From Streptomyces diastaticus subsp. diastaticus (GTDB lineage Bacteria; Actinomycetota; Actinomycetes; Streptomycetales; Streptomycetaceae): DNA of 64,000 nt. Where the stretch lies: the NCBI RefSeq assembly GCF_011170125.1, contig NZ_BLLN01000003.1:744001-808000 (forward strand). The letters run 5' to 3'. The translations under genes were made by a program, and so were the position numbers. The notes beneath the pieces are model-generated. The model made no database searches, was not told the origin of the DNA, and worked only from the letters and a program-made list of their open reading frames with translations. Shown piece by piece: positions 6,336-14,219 of this stretch (the stretch's first letter is position 1; the number at the start of each line of letters is the position of its first letter).

Positions 6336-8489
6336 ATGAGCGACGAGACCGACGACACCGGCCAGGTGCTCCCGTTCCGGCCGACGCGGGGCACACCACC
6401 GCCTCCTCCGCCGCCACCGCCACCGCCCCACCCGCCGATGCTCTCGGAGCCGCCCGCCAGCATGCCGGTGGTGATCGATGAGGATGAGCCCCCGCCGACC
6501 CTCGTCCTGCCGACGCTGTCCGTTCCCGAGCCCGCGGCTCCGCCGCCGCCGGTCCCGGCTTTACCCGCGCTCAGTACGCCGGAGCCTCCGGCCGTGCTGC
6601 GGTCGGAGGGGCACGGCGAGGTGGAGGCCGCGGGTGAGGGTGGCCGGGGGCGGGACGGCTTGGGCGGCGTGATGGTGGCCGCGATCGGAATCGCGGTCGC
6701 CGCACTGCGCGGGATGACGCAGTGGGCGGAGGACCGCCGCCAGCGATTCCAGGACCAGGCCCCGGTCCGCCTGGCCGCCGCGAAGGCCAAGGCCGAGCGG
6801 ATCAAGGACCGTGCCGAGCACGATGCCGCCCTGGCGGCCATCGGCAACGACGCGGCGAAGGCCCGCGCCAAGGGCCGCGTGCAGTCGCCGACCGAGTTCG
6901 GACGCGACGCCACCAAGAACAAGGGCGGCAAGGGCTCGAAGGGGACGTTCGGCGAGAGCGGCTCCAGTGGGAGCGGCCGTGCCCCGAAGCCCGGCCAGGG
7001 CAAGGGCAAAGGCGGCTCGGGTGGCAAGGACACGACTGCCCACGGGTCGACCGGGGCGGGCGGGAAGCCCGGCGCCGGCGGCAAGGGCAAGGGCAGCGAT
7101 AAGGGCCCGAAGGGGGCGGACGGGGCGGGGGGCAAGAGCCCGAGTCTGGAGCGGGCCCGGGGCCGCCAGGAGCGGGCCGCGGACAAGCAGCGGGCGAAGG
7201 ACCAGCGGCGTGCGGATCGCGCGGCGGCCCAGCTGGAGGACTGGGGCAAGGGCCGGGATCGCCGCCACGGGTCGCAGGACGACCGGCAGGCGGTCAAGGA
7301 CCGCATCCGTAACGGTCGCCTGGAGGCTAAGGCGGCCCGGAAGGACGCCGCCCGCGACGCCCGCCGGCAGGAGCGGGCCAAGCGCAAGGAGGAGAAGGCC
7401 GCGAGGGACCGTACGACACTCGGGCAGTCGCTCGGGCAGTCGATCACCGAGGAGGCGGAACGTCGGCTGAAGGACCGGCGTGACGCGCTGGACCCGCCGG
7501 TGCTGAGCCGGAACAGGAAGAACACCCCGGCCGAGGATGCCGAGTCCGGGCCGAAGGTCGACCTGACGAAGAAGCCGCGGGCGCCGAAGGGATCGTCGAC
7601 GGCGCCACCGAAGGCCACGTCGCCGAAGCCGCCGCCGCCCGGATCGGAGACGGCGGCCGAGCCCCCGAAGCAGGAGGCCGGCGGGCCGACGGGGTCCGGG
7701 CCCGGGTCGAGGTCTCGCCGCAACCGCGAGCAGCAGCCGCCTCCCCGGCAGGAGCCGCGGGCGGACGGGGAAGAGTGGCTGCGGCCGCCGCCCGGGATGC
7801 GCGTGGAGTACACCGTCACGATCGACCGGCCCGACCGGGAGGCCCAGGCCCAGGCCAGGGCGAGGGCCAAGGCCGAGGAGGAGCTCCGGCGGAGGGCCAG
7901 GCTCGCCAACGTCGTCACCCCGAACCCGGGTCTCCCGCCCGGCCCCACCGCCGGTTCGGAGACGCCGCCGGGCTCCCCGACACCACCGCCATCGACATCG
8001 TCGAGCACCAGCTCGCCCGCACCGAAGACAGAGAGGAAGGCACCGATTCCGATGCCTGGAGGACCGCCTGCCCGCCCTGCCCCGCCGCCGTCGTCGGTGG
8101 GCGACACCCAGTTCACCGACTCCGACCTGACCGTGTACGACGTCATCGACGCGGACCAGGACATGGCGGAGGAGATCACGGCGGGCGCCGAGCACGCCCT
8201 CCTGGTCGCCGACCGGTGCCAGCGCCTCCAGGCCGCCCTGGAGGGCCTGCGCGCCTCCCTGATCGCCAAGAGCGTGCCGGGGGTGTTCGTCGGCTGGTGC
8301 ACCCGGCTGATCGAACGGGCGGGGGTCGTGGAGGACAAGGCCGTCGCGGTCGCCCGGGGCCTGCCCCGCGCCTCGGAGGCCATCGCCCACGCGGGGGCCG
8401 TCGCCGCCGAGCACGACAAGCCGGTCGCCGACGTCGTCCGGGACATGGGCCACACCGCGCCCGCCGCCGCCTCGTACCACCAGGAGTAG
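6336..8489 (+). CDS. Large low-complexity protein of the transfer region
   Basis: 717 residues. It begins with a polyproline-rich acidic segment (about residues 12-100) and a single hydrophobic stretch (about 108-125). A Lys/Gly/Ala/Arg-rich basic domain follows (about 135-400) and a Pro/Ser-rich linker (about 400-595). The C-terminal domain (about 600-717) is the only part that looks folded, mostly helical. It carries a TTA leucine codon (6561-6563, residue 76), which in Streptomyces needs the bldA tRNA. Tail-anchored, DNA-binding low-complexity proteins near TraB genes are plausible transfer accessories, but no family is recognised. It shares a cluster with the ATPase gene. Confidence 0.7.
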   Translation: MSDETDDTGQVLPFRPTRGTPPPPPPPPPPPHPPMLSEPPASMPVVIDEDEPPPTLVLPTLSVPEPAAPPPPVPALPALSTPEPPAVLRSEGHGEVEAAGEGGRGRDGLGGVMVAAIGIAVAALRGMTQWAEDRRQRFQDQAPVRLAAAKAKAERIKDRAEHDAALAAIGNDAAKARAKGRVQSPTEFGRDATKNKGGKGSKGTFGESGSSGSGRAPKPGQGKGKGGSGGKDTTAHGSTGAGGKPGAGGKGKGSDKGPKGADGAGGKSPSLERARGRQERAADKQRAKDQRRADRAAAQLEDWGKGRDRRHGSQDDRQAVKDRIRNGRLEAKAARKDAARDARRQERAKRKEEKAARDRTTLGQSLGQSITEEAERRLKDRRDALDPPVLSRNRKNTPAEDAESGPKVDLTKKPRAPKGSSTAPPKATSPKPPPPGSETAAEPPKQEAGGPTGSGPGSRSRRNREQQPPPRQEPRADGEEWLRPPPGMRVEYTVTIDRPDREAQAQARARAKAEEELRRRARLANVVTPNPGLPPGPTAGSETPPGSPTPPPSTSSSTSSPAPKTERKAPIPMPGGPPARPAPPPSSVGDTQFTDSDLTVYDVIDADQDMAEEITAGAEHALLVADRCQRLQAALEGLRASLIAKSVPGVFVGWCTRLIERAGVVEDKAVAVARGLPRASEAIAHAGAVAAEHDKPVADVVRDMGHTAPAAASYHQE

Positions 8490-8491
8490 CC

Positions 8492-8911
8492 ATGGGAATG
8501 GATCTTGCCCGGGTGGGCAGCAAGGTCGCCGAGATCTTCGTCGACGGCGTCACCTACACCGTCGCCACGGCGAAACTGGGCCTGGCGTCGATGGCGATGC
8601 TCGCGCTCAGCGAGTCCGTGCGCGGCGCCTACACCTACGTCGAGGGATGCGCCCGGCAGGTCGACACCCTCGCCGACACCGCGTCCGCGATGTGGGTCGA
8701 GGGCGTGGTCGTCGACGCGCACCGGGACGCCGCCGCCGTGATGCGCGGCGTGCTCGCCGACGCCGAATCCCTGGCGAACGAGGCCGAGGGAATGGCCGGC
8801 GACTTCAAGGCCGCGAAGGCCGGGCACGAGGCCGACTACGGGCCGGTGCACGACGCAGTCGTGTCCAAGCCGGGCCAGATGGCGACCCGGGAGTACTACA
8901 GCAACCGCTGA
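8492..8911 (+). CDS. Hypothetical small protein upstream of the translocase genes
   Basis: 139 residues. Residues about 15-45 are moderately hydrophobic and Ala/Leu/Met-rich; the rest is an Ala/Glu/Asp helix-like stretch, ending in a Tyr-rich tail. It starts on ATG 8492 two bases after the previous stop, with GGAG upstream; an in-frame ATG at 8498 is possible. No family recognised. The helical content and position suggest a partner of the large protein before it. Confidence 0.65.
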   Translation: MGMDLARVGSKVAEIFVDGVTYTVATAKLGLASMAMLALSESVRGAYTYVEGCARQVDTLADTASAMWVEGVVVDAHRDAAAVMRGVLADAESLANEAEGMAGDFKAAKAGHEADYGPVHDAVVSKPGQMATREYYSNR

Positions 8912-8926
8912 CCCCACCAACCCTCT

Positions 8927-8965
8927 GCGGGGCGGCCGGAGCCCACCGGGTTCCGGCCGCCCCGC
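8927..8965 (+). terminator. 14-bp terminator-like hairpin
   Basis: GCGGGGCGGCCGGA (8927-8940) pairs perfectly with TCCGGCCGCCCCGC (8952-8965), followed by CCTGTTTC. It separates the preceding unit from the translocase pair. Confidence 0.65.
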
Positions 8966-8986
8966 CCTGTTTCGGAGGTAGTCCTC

Positions 8987-9853
8987 ATGCTCGCTCGCGT
9001 GCGGGCGGTGGCCAGCCGGGCCACCGCCGGTCGTGCCGCCACCGTTGCCGGGGCCGCGGTCCTCACCGTGGGCCTGGGCGCCGACGCCGTCACCGTCCCC
9101 GGCGTCCTCGCCACGGTGACGACCGCCGGGATCGGCCTGGCGACCAACATCAAAATCCTGAAAGCCCCGCGCTCCGCGCGGGACACGGCCATCGGCGTCT
9201 ACCTCGCCCCGCACACGGGCGCGTGCGTCCTCCTGGTCGCCGAGCGCCTGGCCCCGGACACCGGGACGTCCCTGCTCGTGCAGACGGGCGTCGTGGCCCT
9301 GTGGACCGCGGCCACCTGGTACCTGCGCCCCGGCCGCCTCGCCCGCCAGCTCGTCGACGAGGCCGTCGCCCAGGAGCTTGCCGCGCTCGACGCCGCTGCC
9401 GAGGCCGTCCTGGAAGAGACGGAGACGGAGGAGCCTCCGGCGCCCGTCTACGACACCCCGCAGGCCCAGTGGTGGGCCGAGAACATCGCCACCGAGGACG
9501 GCATCGCGCCCGGCACCGTGCTCCTGGAGCACCGGCAGGTGACCGAGGAGTGCCTCGCGCTCGTCATCGGGTCGGCGACGCGCGGGAAGGCCGTGCCGCT
9601 CGGCAAGGACTTCACCTCCGACCTGTCCGCGGTCCTGGACCTGCCGGAGGACCGGATCGAGGTCGGGCCCGTGCCCGGCCGCGGTGCCGGGGTCCGGCTC
9701 CTGGTCCTGGGCGTGCGCCCGCAGCCCGCCGAGCCGGAGCAGGCCGCCACCGACGACGACCAGGCGGTGTGGGCGGCCATCGCCGCCACCGCGATGCCCG
9801 GCGTCGAGCTGATCGAGACCACCACCTACACCATGCAGAAGGAACTGACGTGA
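8987..9853 (+). CDS. Membrane subunit coupled to the FtsK-like translocase
   Basis: 288 residues. Two to four hydrophobic segments lie in the first 110 residues (around 15-55, 70-86 and 92-107). A soluble domain of mixed alpha/beta character follows (about 145-280) with an acidic hinge. GTGA overlap with the ATPase gene means the two are made together. In most FtsK/TraB proteins, membrane anchor, linker domain and motor form one chain. Here the anchor and linker appear to be a separate protein, so a two-subunit translocase is the likely reading. This is inference; no named family matches with certainty. Confidence 0.7.
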   Translation: MLARVRAVASRATAGRAATVAGAAVLTVGLGADAVTVPGVLATVTTAGIGLATNIKILKAPRSARDTAIGVYLAPHTGACVLLVAERLAPDTGTSLLVQTGVVALWTAATWYLRPGRLARQLVDEAVAQELAALDAAAEAVLEETETEEPPAPVYDTPQAQWWAENIATEDGIAPGTVLLEHRQVTEECLALVIGSATRGKAVPLGKDFTSDLSAVLDLPEDRIEVGPVPGRGAGVRLLVLGVRPQPAEPEQAATDDDQAVWAAIAATAMPGVELIETTTYTMQKELT

Positions 9854-11250
9854 CCGAGACCGTAGTGGAGCACTTGCTGAGGACGCCGGCGGGCGGGGTG
9901 AAGCGGTACGACCACGCCGCGCTGTGCGACCTGCTCAAGGTCGAGGACTACAGCCGCGTCATCTTCGAGCAGGGGGCCGGACGCGAGGCGATCGTGCGGG
10001 TCTACCCCTCCAACCCGCTGATGAACATGAGGCCGGTCCGCCTCGATGACCTGGTCATGGACGCGCGGGGCCGCGTCGTGCTCGGCTCCTACTTCGACGG
10101 ATCGCCGCTGAGGTTCCGGCTGTTCGACCCGAAGACGGGCAACGCGCAGCGCGGCGCGGTCTTCGGGACCACGGGCGCGGGCAAGTCCAGGCTGGCGCAG
10201 GCGATCCTGGTCGCCTGCAAACGGTCCGGGATCGTCGTCCACCTCGCCGACCTCAAGGAGGGCCAGTCGGTCCCCGAGGCCGTCGGGCAGGTCGCCACCC
10301 GGGTCACGACCCAGTACGAGACGATCCTCATGCTGCGCGGCCTGTTCGACGAGGCCAAGCGCCGCATGCGGTCGTACGCGGCGATGGGCCGGTCCGGGTT
10401 CGTCAAGGACCACCCCGACCCGCTCGTCTACGGCATCGTCGACGAGGCCAACCGGCTGCTGGAGAAGGACGCACCGTTCCGCGACGAGGCGGCCCGCCTC
10501 ATCAAGGAACTCGGGCGGACCGGCCGGTCAGTGGGCGTCGGCATCATCATCCTCGCCCAGGCCGGACACCTCGACGAGCTCGGCGGCAGCGACACCCTCC
10601 GAGGCATGCTCAAGGAGGGCGAGGTCATCCTGCTGCGCTGGTCGTCGGCGATGATGCAGCAGCTCGTCTCCGACGGCCTCCTGCCCCAGGGAGAGGCGCT
10701 CCAGCCCATCCCGAAAATCGTCGGCCAGGTGCGGCGGGTCCTGCGGTACGGCGAGACGGCGCCCGATGACGAGGACGACGCCAACTCGCAGGGGATGCTC
10801 TACCACCTGACGTCCCGCCGCCCGACGAGCATGGCCCGGACGTACGTCGTGGGCAGCGTCGAGCCGTGCACCGGCTACGACCCGCTGATCCTCGACCTGT
10901 ACGGCGAGGCGCCGCCCCCCGGCGAGCCGATCGACTTGGAGGCGTACGTGACCGCCAAGGAACGCAAGGCGGCCGCAAAGGGTGGGGGCCAAGGGGGCCT
11001 TGGCGAGTACGAGCCGTCCCCCGACACGGACGAGCCGAGCCCCGCGACGATGACGACCGCCCAGCGGATCCTCGCGGCGCTGCCGCCCTACGGGATGACC
11101 GAGGCCGCGCTCCAGGACGCCCTGGACGGCGACGGCGGACGGACGGTCCGGCGCGGCACCCTCCGCACCACCGTCAGCACCCTCCGGAAAGAGGGCGCCG
11201 TCGCCCGCCCCGACAGCACCGGGCTGATCGTCCCCACCCCGGCGACTTGA
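9850..11250 (+). CDS. FtsK/SpoIIIE/TraB-type DNA translocase ATPase
   Basis: 466 residues without a membrane segment. Walker A GTTGAGKS is at residues 106-113 and Walker B ends in Asp198-Glu199 after a hydrophobic strand; the fold between fits the FtsK/SpoIIIE motor. After an Ala/Lys-rich linker, residues about 400-460 form a winged-helix-like domain, as in the DNA-recognising gamma domain of FtsK and TraB. TraB-type motors move double-stranded plasmid DNA between Streptomyces hyphae, so this is the core conjugation gene. The GTG start overlaps the stop of the membrane gene before it. Motor confidence is high; the DNA site it reads is unknown. Confidence 0.9.
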   Translation: MTETVVEHLLRTPAGGVKRYDHAALCDLLKVEDYSRVIFEQGAGREAIVRVYPSNPLMNMRPVRLDDLVMDARGRVVLGSYFDGSPLRFRLFDPKTGNAQRGAVFGTTGAGKSRLAQAILVACKRSGIVVHLADLKEGQSVPEAVGQVATRVTTQYETILMLRGLFDEAKRRMRSYAAMGRSGFVKDHPDPLVYGIVDEANRLLEKDAPFRDEAARLIKELGRTGRSVGVGIIILAQAGHLDELGGSDTLRGMLKEGEVILLRWSSAMMQQLVSDGLLPQGEALQPIPKIVGQVRRVLRYGETAPDDEDDANSQGMLYHLTSRRPTSMARTYVVGSVEPCTGYDPLILDLYGEAPPPGEPIDLEAYVTAKERKAAAKGGGQGGLGEYEPSPDTDEPSPATMTTAQRILAALPPYGMTEAALQDALDGDGGRTVRRGTLRTTVSTLRKEGAVARPDSTGLIVPTPAT

Positions 11251-11278
11251 CCCGCCAACACCGCACAGCAGCACCCCA

Positions 11279-11309
11279 CAGGCCCGGAGCATCCCCCGCT
11301 CCGGGCCTG
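11279..11309 (+). terminator. Hairpin after the translocase gene
   Basis: CAGGCCCGGAGC (11279-11290) pairs perfectly with GCTCCGGGCCTG (11298-11309) across 7 nt. It lies 28 bases after the ATPase stop and before the next gene. Confidence 0.65.
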
Positions 11310-11343
11310 CCCCATACCCGCGCACCCCGAAGGGCCCGACGCC

Positions 11344-11835
11344 ATGCAGCACCAGGAGCAGCACGACCAGGAGGCCGCCCGCCTCATCGCCGAGGCGTAC
11401 ACCGACGACGTCCCGGCCGTCACCCGCTACCGCGACACCACCCCGCCGACACCGACAGGAGCCGCGCCCGTGCCGCAGCCCGGAGCCCGCGCCCCCATGT
11501 CGCAGCGCGCCACGGACATCAGCGTCATGACGCTGTCCGCCGGCGTCGCCTCGCTCCCCCTCGGCGGCGGTGCCGCACTCGTCCTCTGGCAGCTCTCCAG
11601 CGTCAACCCGGCCGTCCTCGCACTCGCCGCCGCCGCCCCGGTCGGCCTGGCCGGCGCCCTCGGCATCGCCGCCCGCATGATCGGCCGCGCCGTACGGGAC
11701 GGCGCGGCCGCGCTCCCCCCGAGCGAGGTCCACCATCACCACACCGGCCCGACCCTCGTACAAAACACCGCCTACGACCAGCGCACCACCCGAGGCGTCA
11801 TCGCCCGCACCGGAGACACCCACCGCACCCGCTGA
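11344..11835 (+). CDS. Small membrane protein, spread (Spd)-like
   Basis: 163 residues. A charged N-terminal 30 and a Pro/Thr-rich linker precede two hydrophobic segments (about residues 60-82 and 86-108), with a short His-rich soluble tail that contains four consecutive His (about 131-134). Size and topology match the small two-helix Spd proteins that follow tra genes on Streptomyces plasmids; the exact family is not proven. A terminator follows. Confidence 0.62.
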   Translation: MQHQEQHDQEAARLIAEAYTDDVPAVTRYRDTTPPTPTGAAPVPQPGARAPMSQRATDISVMTLSAGVASLPLGGGAALVLWQLSSVNPAVLALAAAAPVGLAGALGIAARMIGRAVRDGAAALPPSEVHHHHTGPTLVQNTAYDQRTTRGVIARTGDTHRTR

Positions 11836-11848
11836 ACGCCCCTTCACC

Positions 11849-11893
11849 AAGGCCCCGGCCGCCCCTTCCAACAGGGCGCGACCGGGGCCTTTC
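11849..11893 (+). terminator. Rho-independent terminator
   Basis: AAGGCCCCGG (11849-11858) pairs with CCGGGGCCTT (11882-11891), followed by TCT. It closes the transfer unit before the excisionase-like gene. Confidence 0.75.
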
Positions 11894-11982
11894 TGCGTTC
11901 ACCCACCACCCGGCCGAATGTGGCACACTCCTCCGCCCTTGACACCAATGGCGCGGACGTCGCGCCGGGACGGAGCGCCGCC

Positions 11983-12189
11983 GTGAACACCGCCGCCCCC
12001 GCCGAGGAATGGCTGACCGCCGCACAGGTCGCCGCGCACTTCCAGGTCAACCCGCGCACCGTTTACCGGTGGGCAGCAGCCGACCCCAAGATGCGCGTCA
12101 AGCGCCTCGGGCCGGACGGCCGGACCCTGCGCATCCACGCCTCCGAACTGGAGCGAGGCGGGAACGGCCAGGGAACCCCGACCGCCTGA
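11983..12189 (+). CDS. Excisionase-like helix-turn-helix protein
   Basis: 68 residues. The segment around residues 9-60 (LTAAQVAAHFQVNPRTVYRW and following) is a MerR/AlpA-type winged HTH as in Xis and recombination directionality factors. The GTG at 11983 is preceded by CGGAG; an earlier in-frame ATG at 11920 would place coding sequence over a TTGACA promoter-like element (11939-11944). Such proteins direct excision by a partner integrase. The recombinase 2.5 kb downstream, or an integrase outside the window, may be that partner. Confidence 0.75.
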   Translation: MNTAAPAEEWLTAAQVAAHFQVNPRTVYRWAAADPKMRVKRLGPDGRTLRIHASELERGGNGQGTPTA

Positions 12190-12346
12190 CACGCACCACC
12201 CGAGGGCTGGTTGTGGGCCGCCTCGGGGATCGCAGTACGCCGACTGGTTGAGGGCCGGGCGATCACCGAGCACAGAGGTTCCGCACCATGCCTGTACTGG
12301 CGCCCCTCCCCGGCCCGCCTCCGGCCCCCCTTGGGGGTGTCCGCGG

Positions 12347-12733
12347 ATGACCGGCGATGTCCTGGACAGGAAATCGCGCGCCGCGCTGCTCCTCGCCCGG
12401 GGGATGCCCACCGACCGGGTAGGCCGCGACGTCGGCGTGACCGGCCGCACCATCCGCCGATGGCAGGCAGACCCTGAGTTCGCGGAGCAGGTGGCCGAGT
12501 TCCGGCGCGCCGCCCTCTCCGAGACCGTCCGGACCCTGGAAACCGTGGCCCGCACTGCCGTGTCCGTCCTCGGCCGGGCGATGACCGACGAGGACGTGCC
12601 CGTATCGGTCCGCGTCCGGGCCGCCCTCGGCGTCCTCTCCACCCTCCCCACGATTTCCGCCCACGCCGAGCTGGAGGAGCGCCTGGCCGCCCTCGAGGCC
12701 GCAGCCGACGCCCGAGACGAGGCCCACCGGTGA
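12347..12733 (+). CDS. HTH protein, terminase small subunit-like
   Basis: 128 residues. Residues about 8-45 form a homeodomain-like HTH (RAALLLARGMPTDRVGRDVG then TIRRWQADPEF), followed by a long helical region. Terminase small subunits and related phage/plasmid HTH proteins look like this; no large terminase is present, so packaging is unlikely. A possible 20-codon leader frame (12288-12350) overlaps its ATG. The stop overlaps the next GTG (GTGA). Probable DNA-binding protein of the element. Confidence 0.65.
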   Translation: MTGDVLDRKSRAALLLARGMPTDRVGRDVGVTGRTIRRWQADPEFAEQVAEFRRAALSETVRTLETVARTAVSVLGRAMTDEDVPVSVRVRAALGVLSTLPTISAHAELEERLAALEAAADARDEAHR

Positions 12734-12921
12734 CCCACCGCCTGCACACCCGCGTCGGACGACTGGAGCAGCGCCGCGCCCGCGCGGCCGCACTCGGCGC
12801 CGAGGTCCTCGACCTCCTGGCCGAGTGGGAGCACCGCGACCCCGACGCCTTCACCGACGCACTCACCACCGGCCGCCTGGCCGCCCTACTCACACCCCCC
12901 GAGAGGAACGCCCCCCGATGA
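12730..12921 (+). CDS. Small hypothetical protein (63 aa)
   Basis: GTG start overlapping the previous stop by four bases, and stop overlapping the next ATG (ATGA). The peptide is helical with Arg/Ala/Leu/Glu periodicity in the first 35 residues; its opening resembles the starts of the two small proteins at 13944 and 14216 (Leu/Arg/Glu repeats around RLERLE). Function unknown. Confidence 0.58.
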   Translation: MTHRLHTRVGRLEQRRARAAALGAEVLDLLAEWEHRDPDAFTDALTTGRLAALLTPPERNAPR

Positions 12922-13631
12922 CCTACTCCGACGTCGTGGCGCACGCCCGCGCCCTGTCCGCCCTCGACCCCGACTGGACACCGCCCGTGCAGATCCCGCC
13001 CGGCCGCACCCTCGACCTCACCGAGGCCCGCCGGCGCGCACATCCGGTTGGTTCGTCCAAGTTGGACGAACCAAATCCGCGCCACCGGGTCCTCAACGTC
13101 GGCGCGGTCCGGGCACAGCGTGAGGCCGAGGAAGCAGCCCGCCGGCCCCCGCTCGCCCCGGCCAGCAGCCTGCGGTTCGTCGCGTCCGGGTCGTGGCGCT
13201 GGTGCCACGTCCACCCCCGCCTGCCGGACGCCCGCGGCTGGACCCGCCTCGCCGCCGCCCTGGTCTCCGCGGGGCCGCTCCTGTCGCTGCGCGTCGACCA
13301 GGGCCCCGCCCTCGGCCACGGCGGGCACACCCGGTTCCAGGGCGGAGACGGCGGCGCGGTGTGGGCGTCCGTGGCCGTCGACCCGGAGGTGTGCGGGACC
13401 CCGCACCGCACGGCCCGCGTCATCGCGCACGAGCTGGCGCACGTCGCCGACGAGCTGGCGACGCTCGCCACCGTGACCGCCTCCGCCTGGTGGGCCTCGT
13501 TCTCCGACCCACACCGGACCGCGGCTGCCGAGGCGTTCGCCGTCGAGGCCGAGGAGTGGCTGACCCCGCGCACCACGGCGGCCGAGCTGCTCGACGCCGC
13601 ACGCCGCCACCAGGCGGGCCGCCGTGGATGA
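12918..13631 (+). CDS. Putative zinc metallopeptidase with HELAH motif
   Basis: 237 residues. The motif VIAHELAHVADELA (about residues 170-183) is a classic HExxH zinc site in a helix, with Glu-rich AEAFAVEAEEW (about 203-213) downstream that could supply the third ligand. The N-terminal third is variable and contains a 27-bp DNA palindrome (13048-13074). Small HExxH proteins on mobile elements include ImmA/IrrE-type antirepressor proteases, but the remaining sequence does not clearly match them. The start is coupled to the previous stop and the end overlaps the next gene by eight bases. The peptidase motif is seen; activity and substrate are inferred. Confidence 0.66.
   Translation: MTYSDVVAHARALSALDPDWTPPVQIPPGRTLDLTEARRRAHPVGSSKLDEPNPRHRVLNVGAVRAQREAEEAARRPPLAPASSLRFVASGSWRWCHVHPRLPDARGWTRLAAALVSAGPLLSLRVDQGPALGHGGHTRFQGGDGGAVWASVAVDPEVCGTPHRTARVIAHELAHVADELATLATVTASAWWASFSDPHRTAAAEAFAVEAEEWLTPRTTAAELLDAARRHQAGRRG
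13048..13074. repeat. 27-bp perfect palindrome inside a gene
   Basis: TTGGTTCGTCCAA (13048-13060), one G, then TTGGACGAACCAA (13062-13074). It is clearly AT-richer than the surrounding coding DNA. It lies in the N-terminal variable part of the HExxH gene and would be translated through. Such a symmetric site suggests a dimeric DNA-binding protein or a recombination site. Confidence 0.75.
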
Positions 13632-13947
13632 ACGCGCCTCTACCGTCCGCCTCGGCGTGGCCGTCCGTCACCGGGCCGCCCACGCCGCCGACCAGGCCCG
13701 CGCTGCCGGGACCTGTGGCCACCCCGGCGCCCGGTTCTGCACCACCCTGGCCCCCGAGGCCGGCGCCTGGTGCGTGGCGTGCGGCGCGGCCCACATCGGG
13801 GACTTGCTCACCACCCCGTGGTGCCTGTTCTGCGACGCGTACGCCCGCCCCGGCCTCACCGCCGCCCGCTCCGACCGCCTAGAGGTTCTGATCCGGGCGT
13901 GCGACCCGTGCCTGACCCGCGACACCACCCCCGAGGAGACCCCGTGA
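13624..13947 (+). CDS. Zinc-finger-like small protein
   Basis: 107 residues with four Cys-pair motifs: CGHPGARFC, CVACGAAH, CLFC and CDPC. Spacing suggests two treble-clef or ribbon zinc sites. The GTG at 13624 lies eight bases inside the previous gene. No named family. The stop overlaps the next GTG. It may bind DNA, RNA or a protein partner. Confidence 0.65.
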   Translation: MDERASTVRLGVAVRHRAAHAADQARAAGTCGHPGARFCTTLAPEAGAWCVACGAAHIGDLLTTPWCLFCDAYARPGLTAARSDRLEVLIRACDPCLTRDTTPEETP

Positions 13948-14219
13948 CCCGCCGCCACCTCCAGCGCCTGGAGCGCCTGGAGCCCCGCATCGATGACCTG
14001 TCCGTGTGGCTGACCGAGCGGCGTGGCGACCAGCTCGCCGCGGTCATCACGCGATCCCTGGACGCGCTCCGCGACGAGACGACCTCGCTCCTTCGCACCG
14101 AGGGCCGGCCAGACCTTGCCGACCACATCACCCGCGAGTGGCCCGGGTGGGCCGCCCGCATCGTCCCCGAGCAGATCGCCGCCGTGACCGGCACCGACGT
14201 GGGAGAGAACCGACCGTGA
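13944..14219 (+). CDS. Small helical hypothetical protein
   Basis: 91 residues. The first 15 residues carry Leu/Arg/Glu repeats (LQRLERLEPR), a pattern shared with its neighbour at 14216, then a helical body with Trp-rich C-terminal part. GTGA overlaps at both ends place it in the seven-gene chain 12347-14563. Function unknown. Confidence 0.6.
   Translation: MTRRHLQRLERLEPRIDDLSVWLTERRGDQLAAVITRSLDALRDETTSLLRTEGRPDLADHITREWPGWAARIVPEQIAAVTGTDVGENRP

Noticed and set aside
6197..9532. A 1,111-codon antisense frame in the transfer region
   Set aside because: Opposite frame of the Pro/Lys-rich gene and its neighbours; repetitive composition reflects the real gene's codons.
8647..9849. N-terminal extension of the ATPase gene back to 8647
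   Set aside because: The frame runs antisense-free but through a different reading of two real genes; the coupled GTG at 9850 fits better.
12730..12921. Phage terminase and packaging module
   Set aside because: Only a small-subunit-like HTH gene is present; no large terminase, portal or capsid gene follows.
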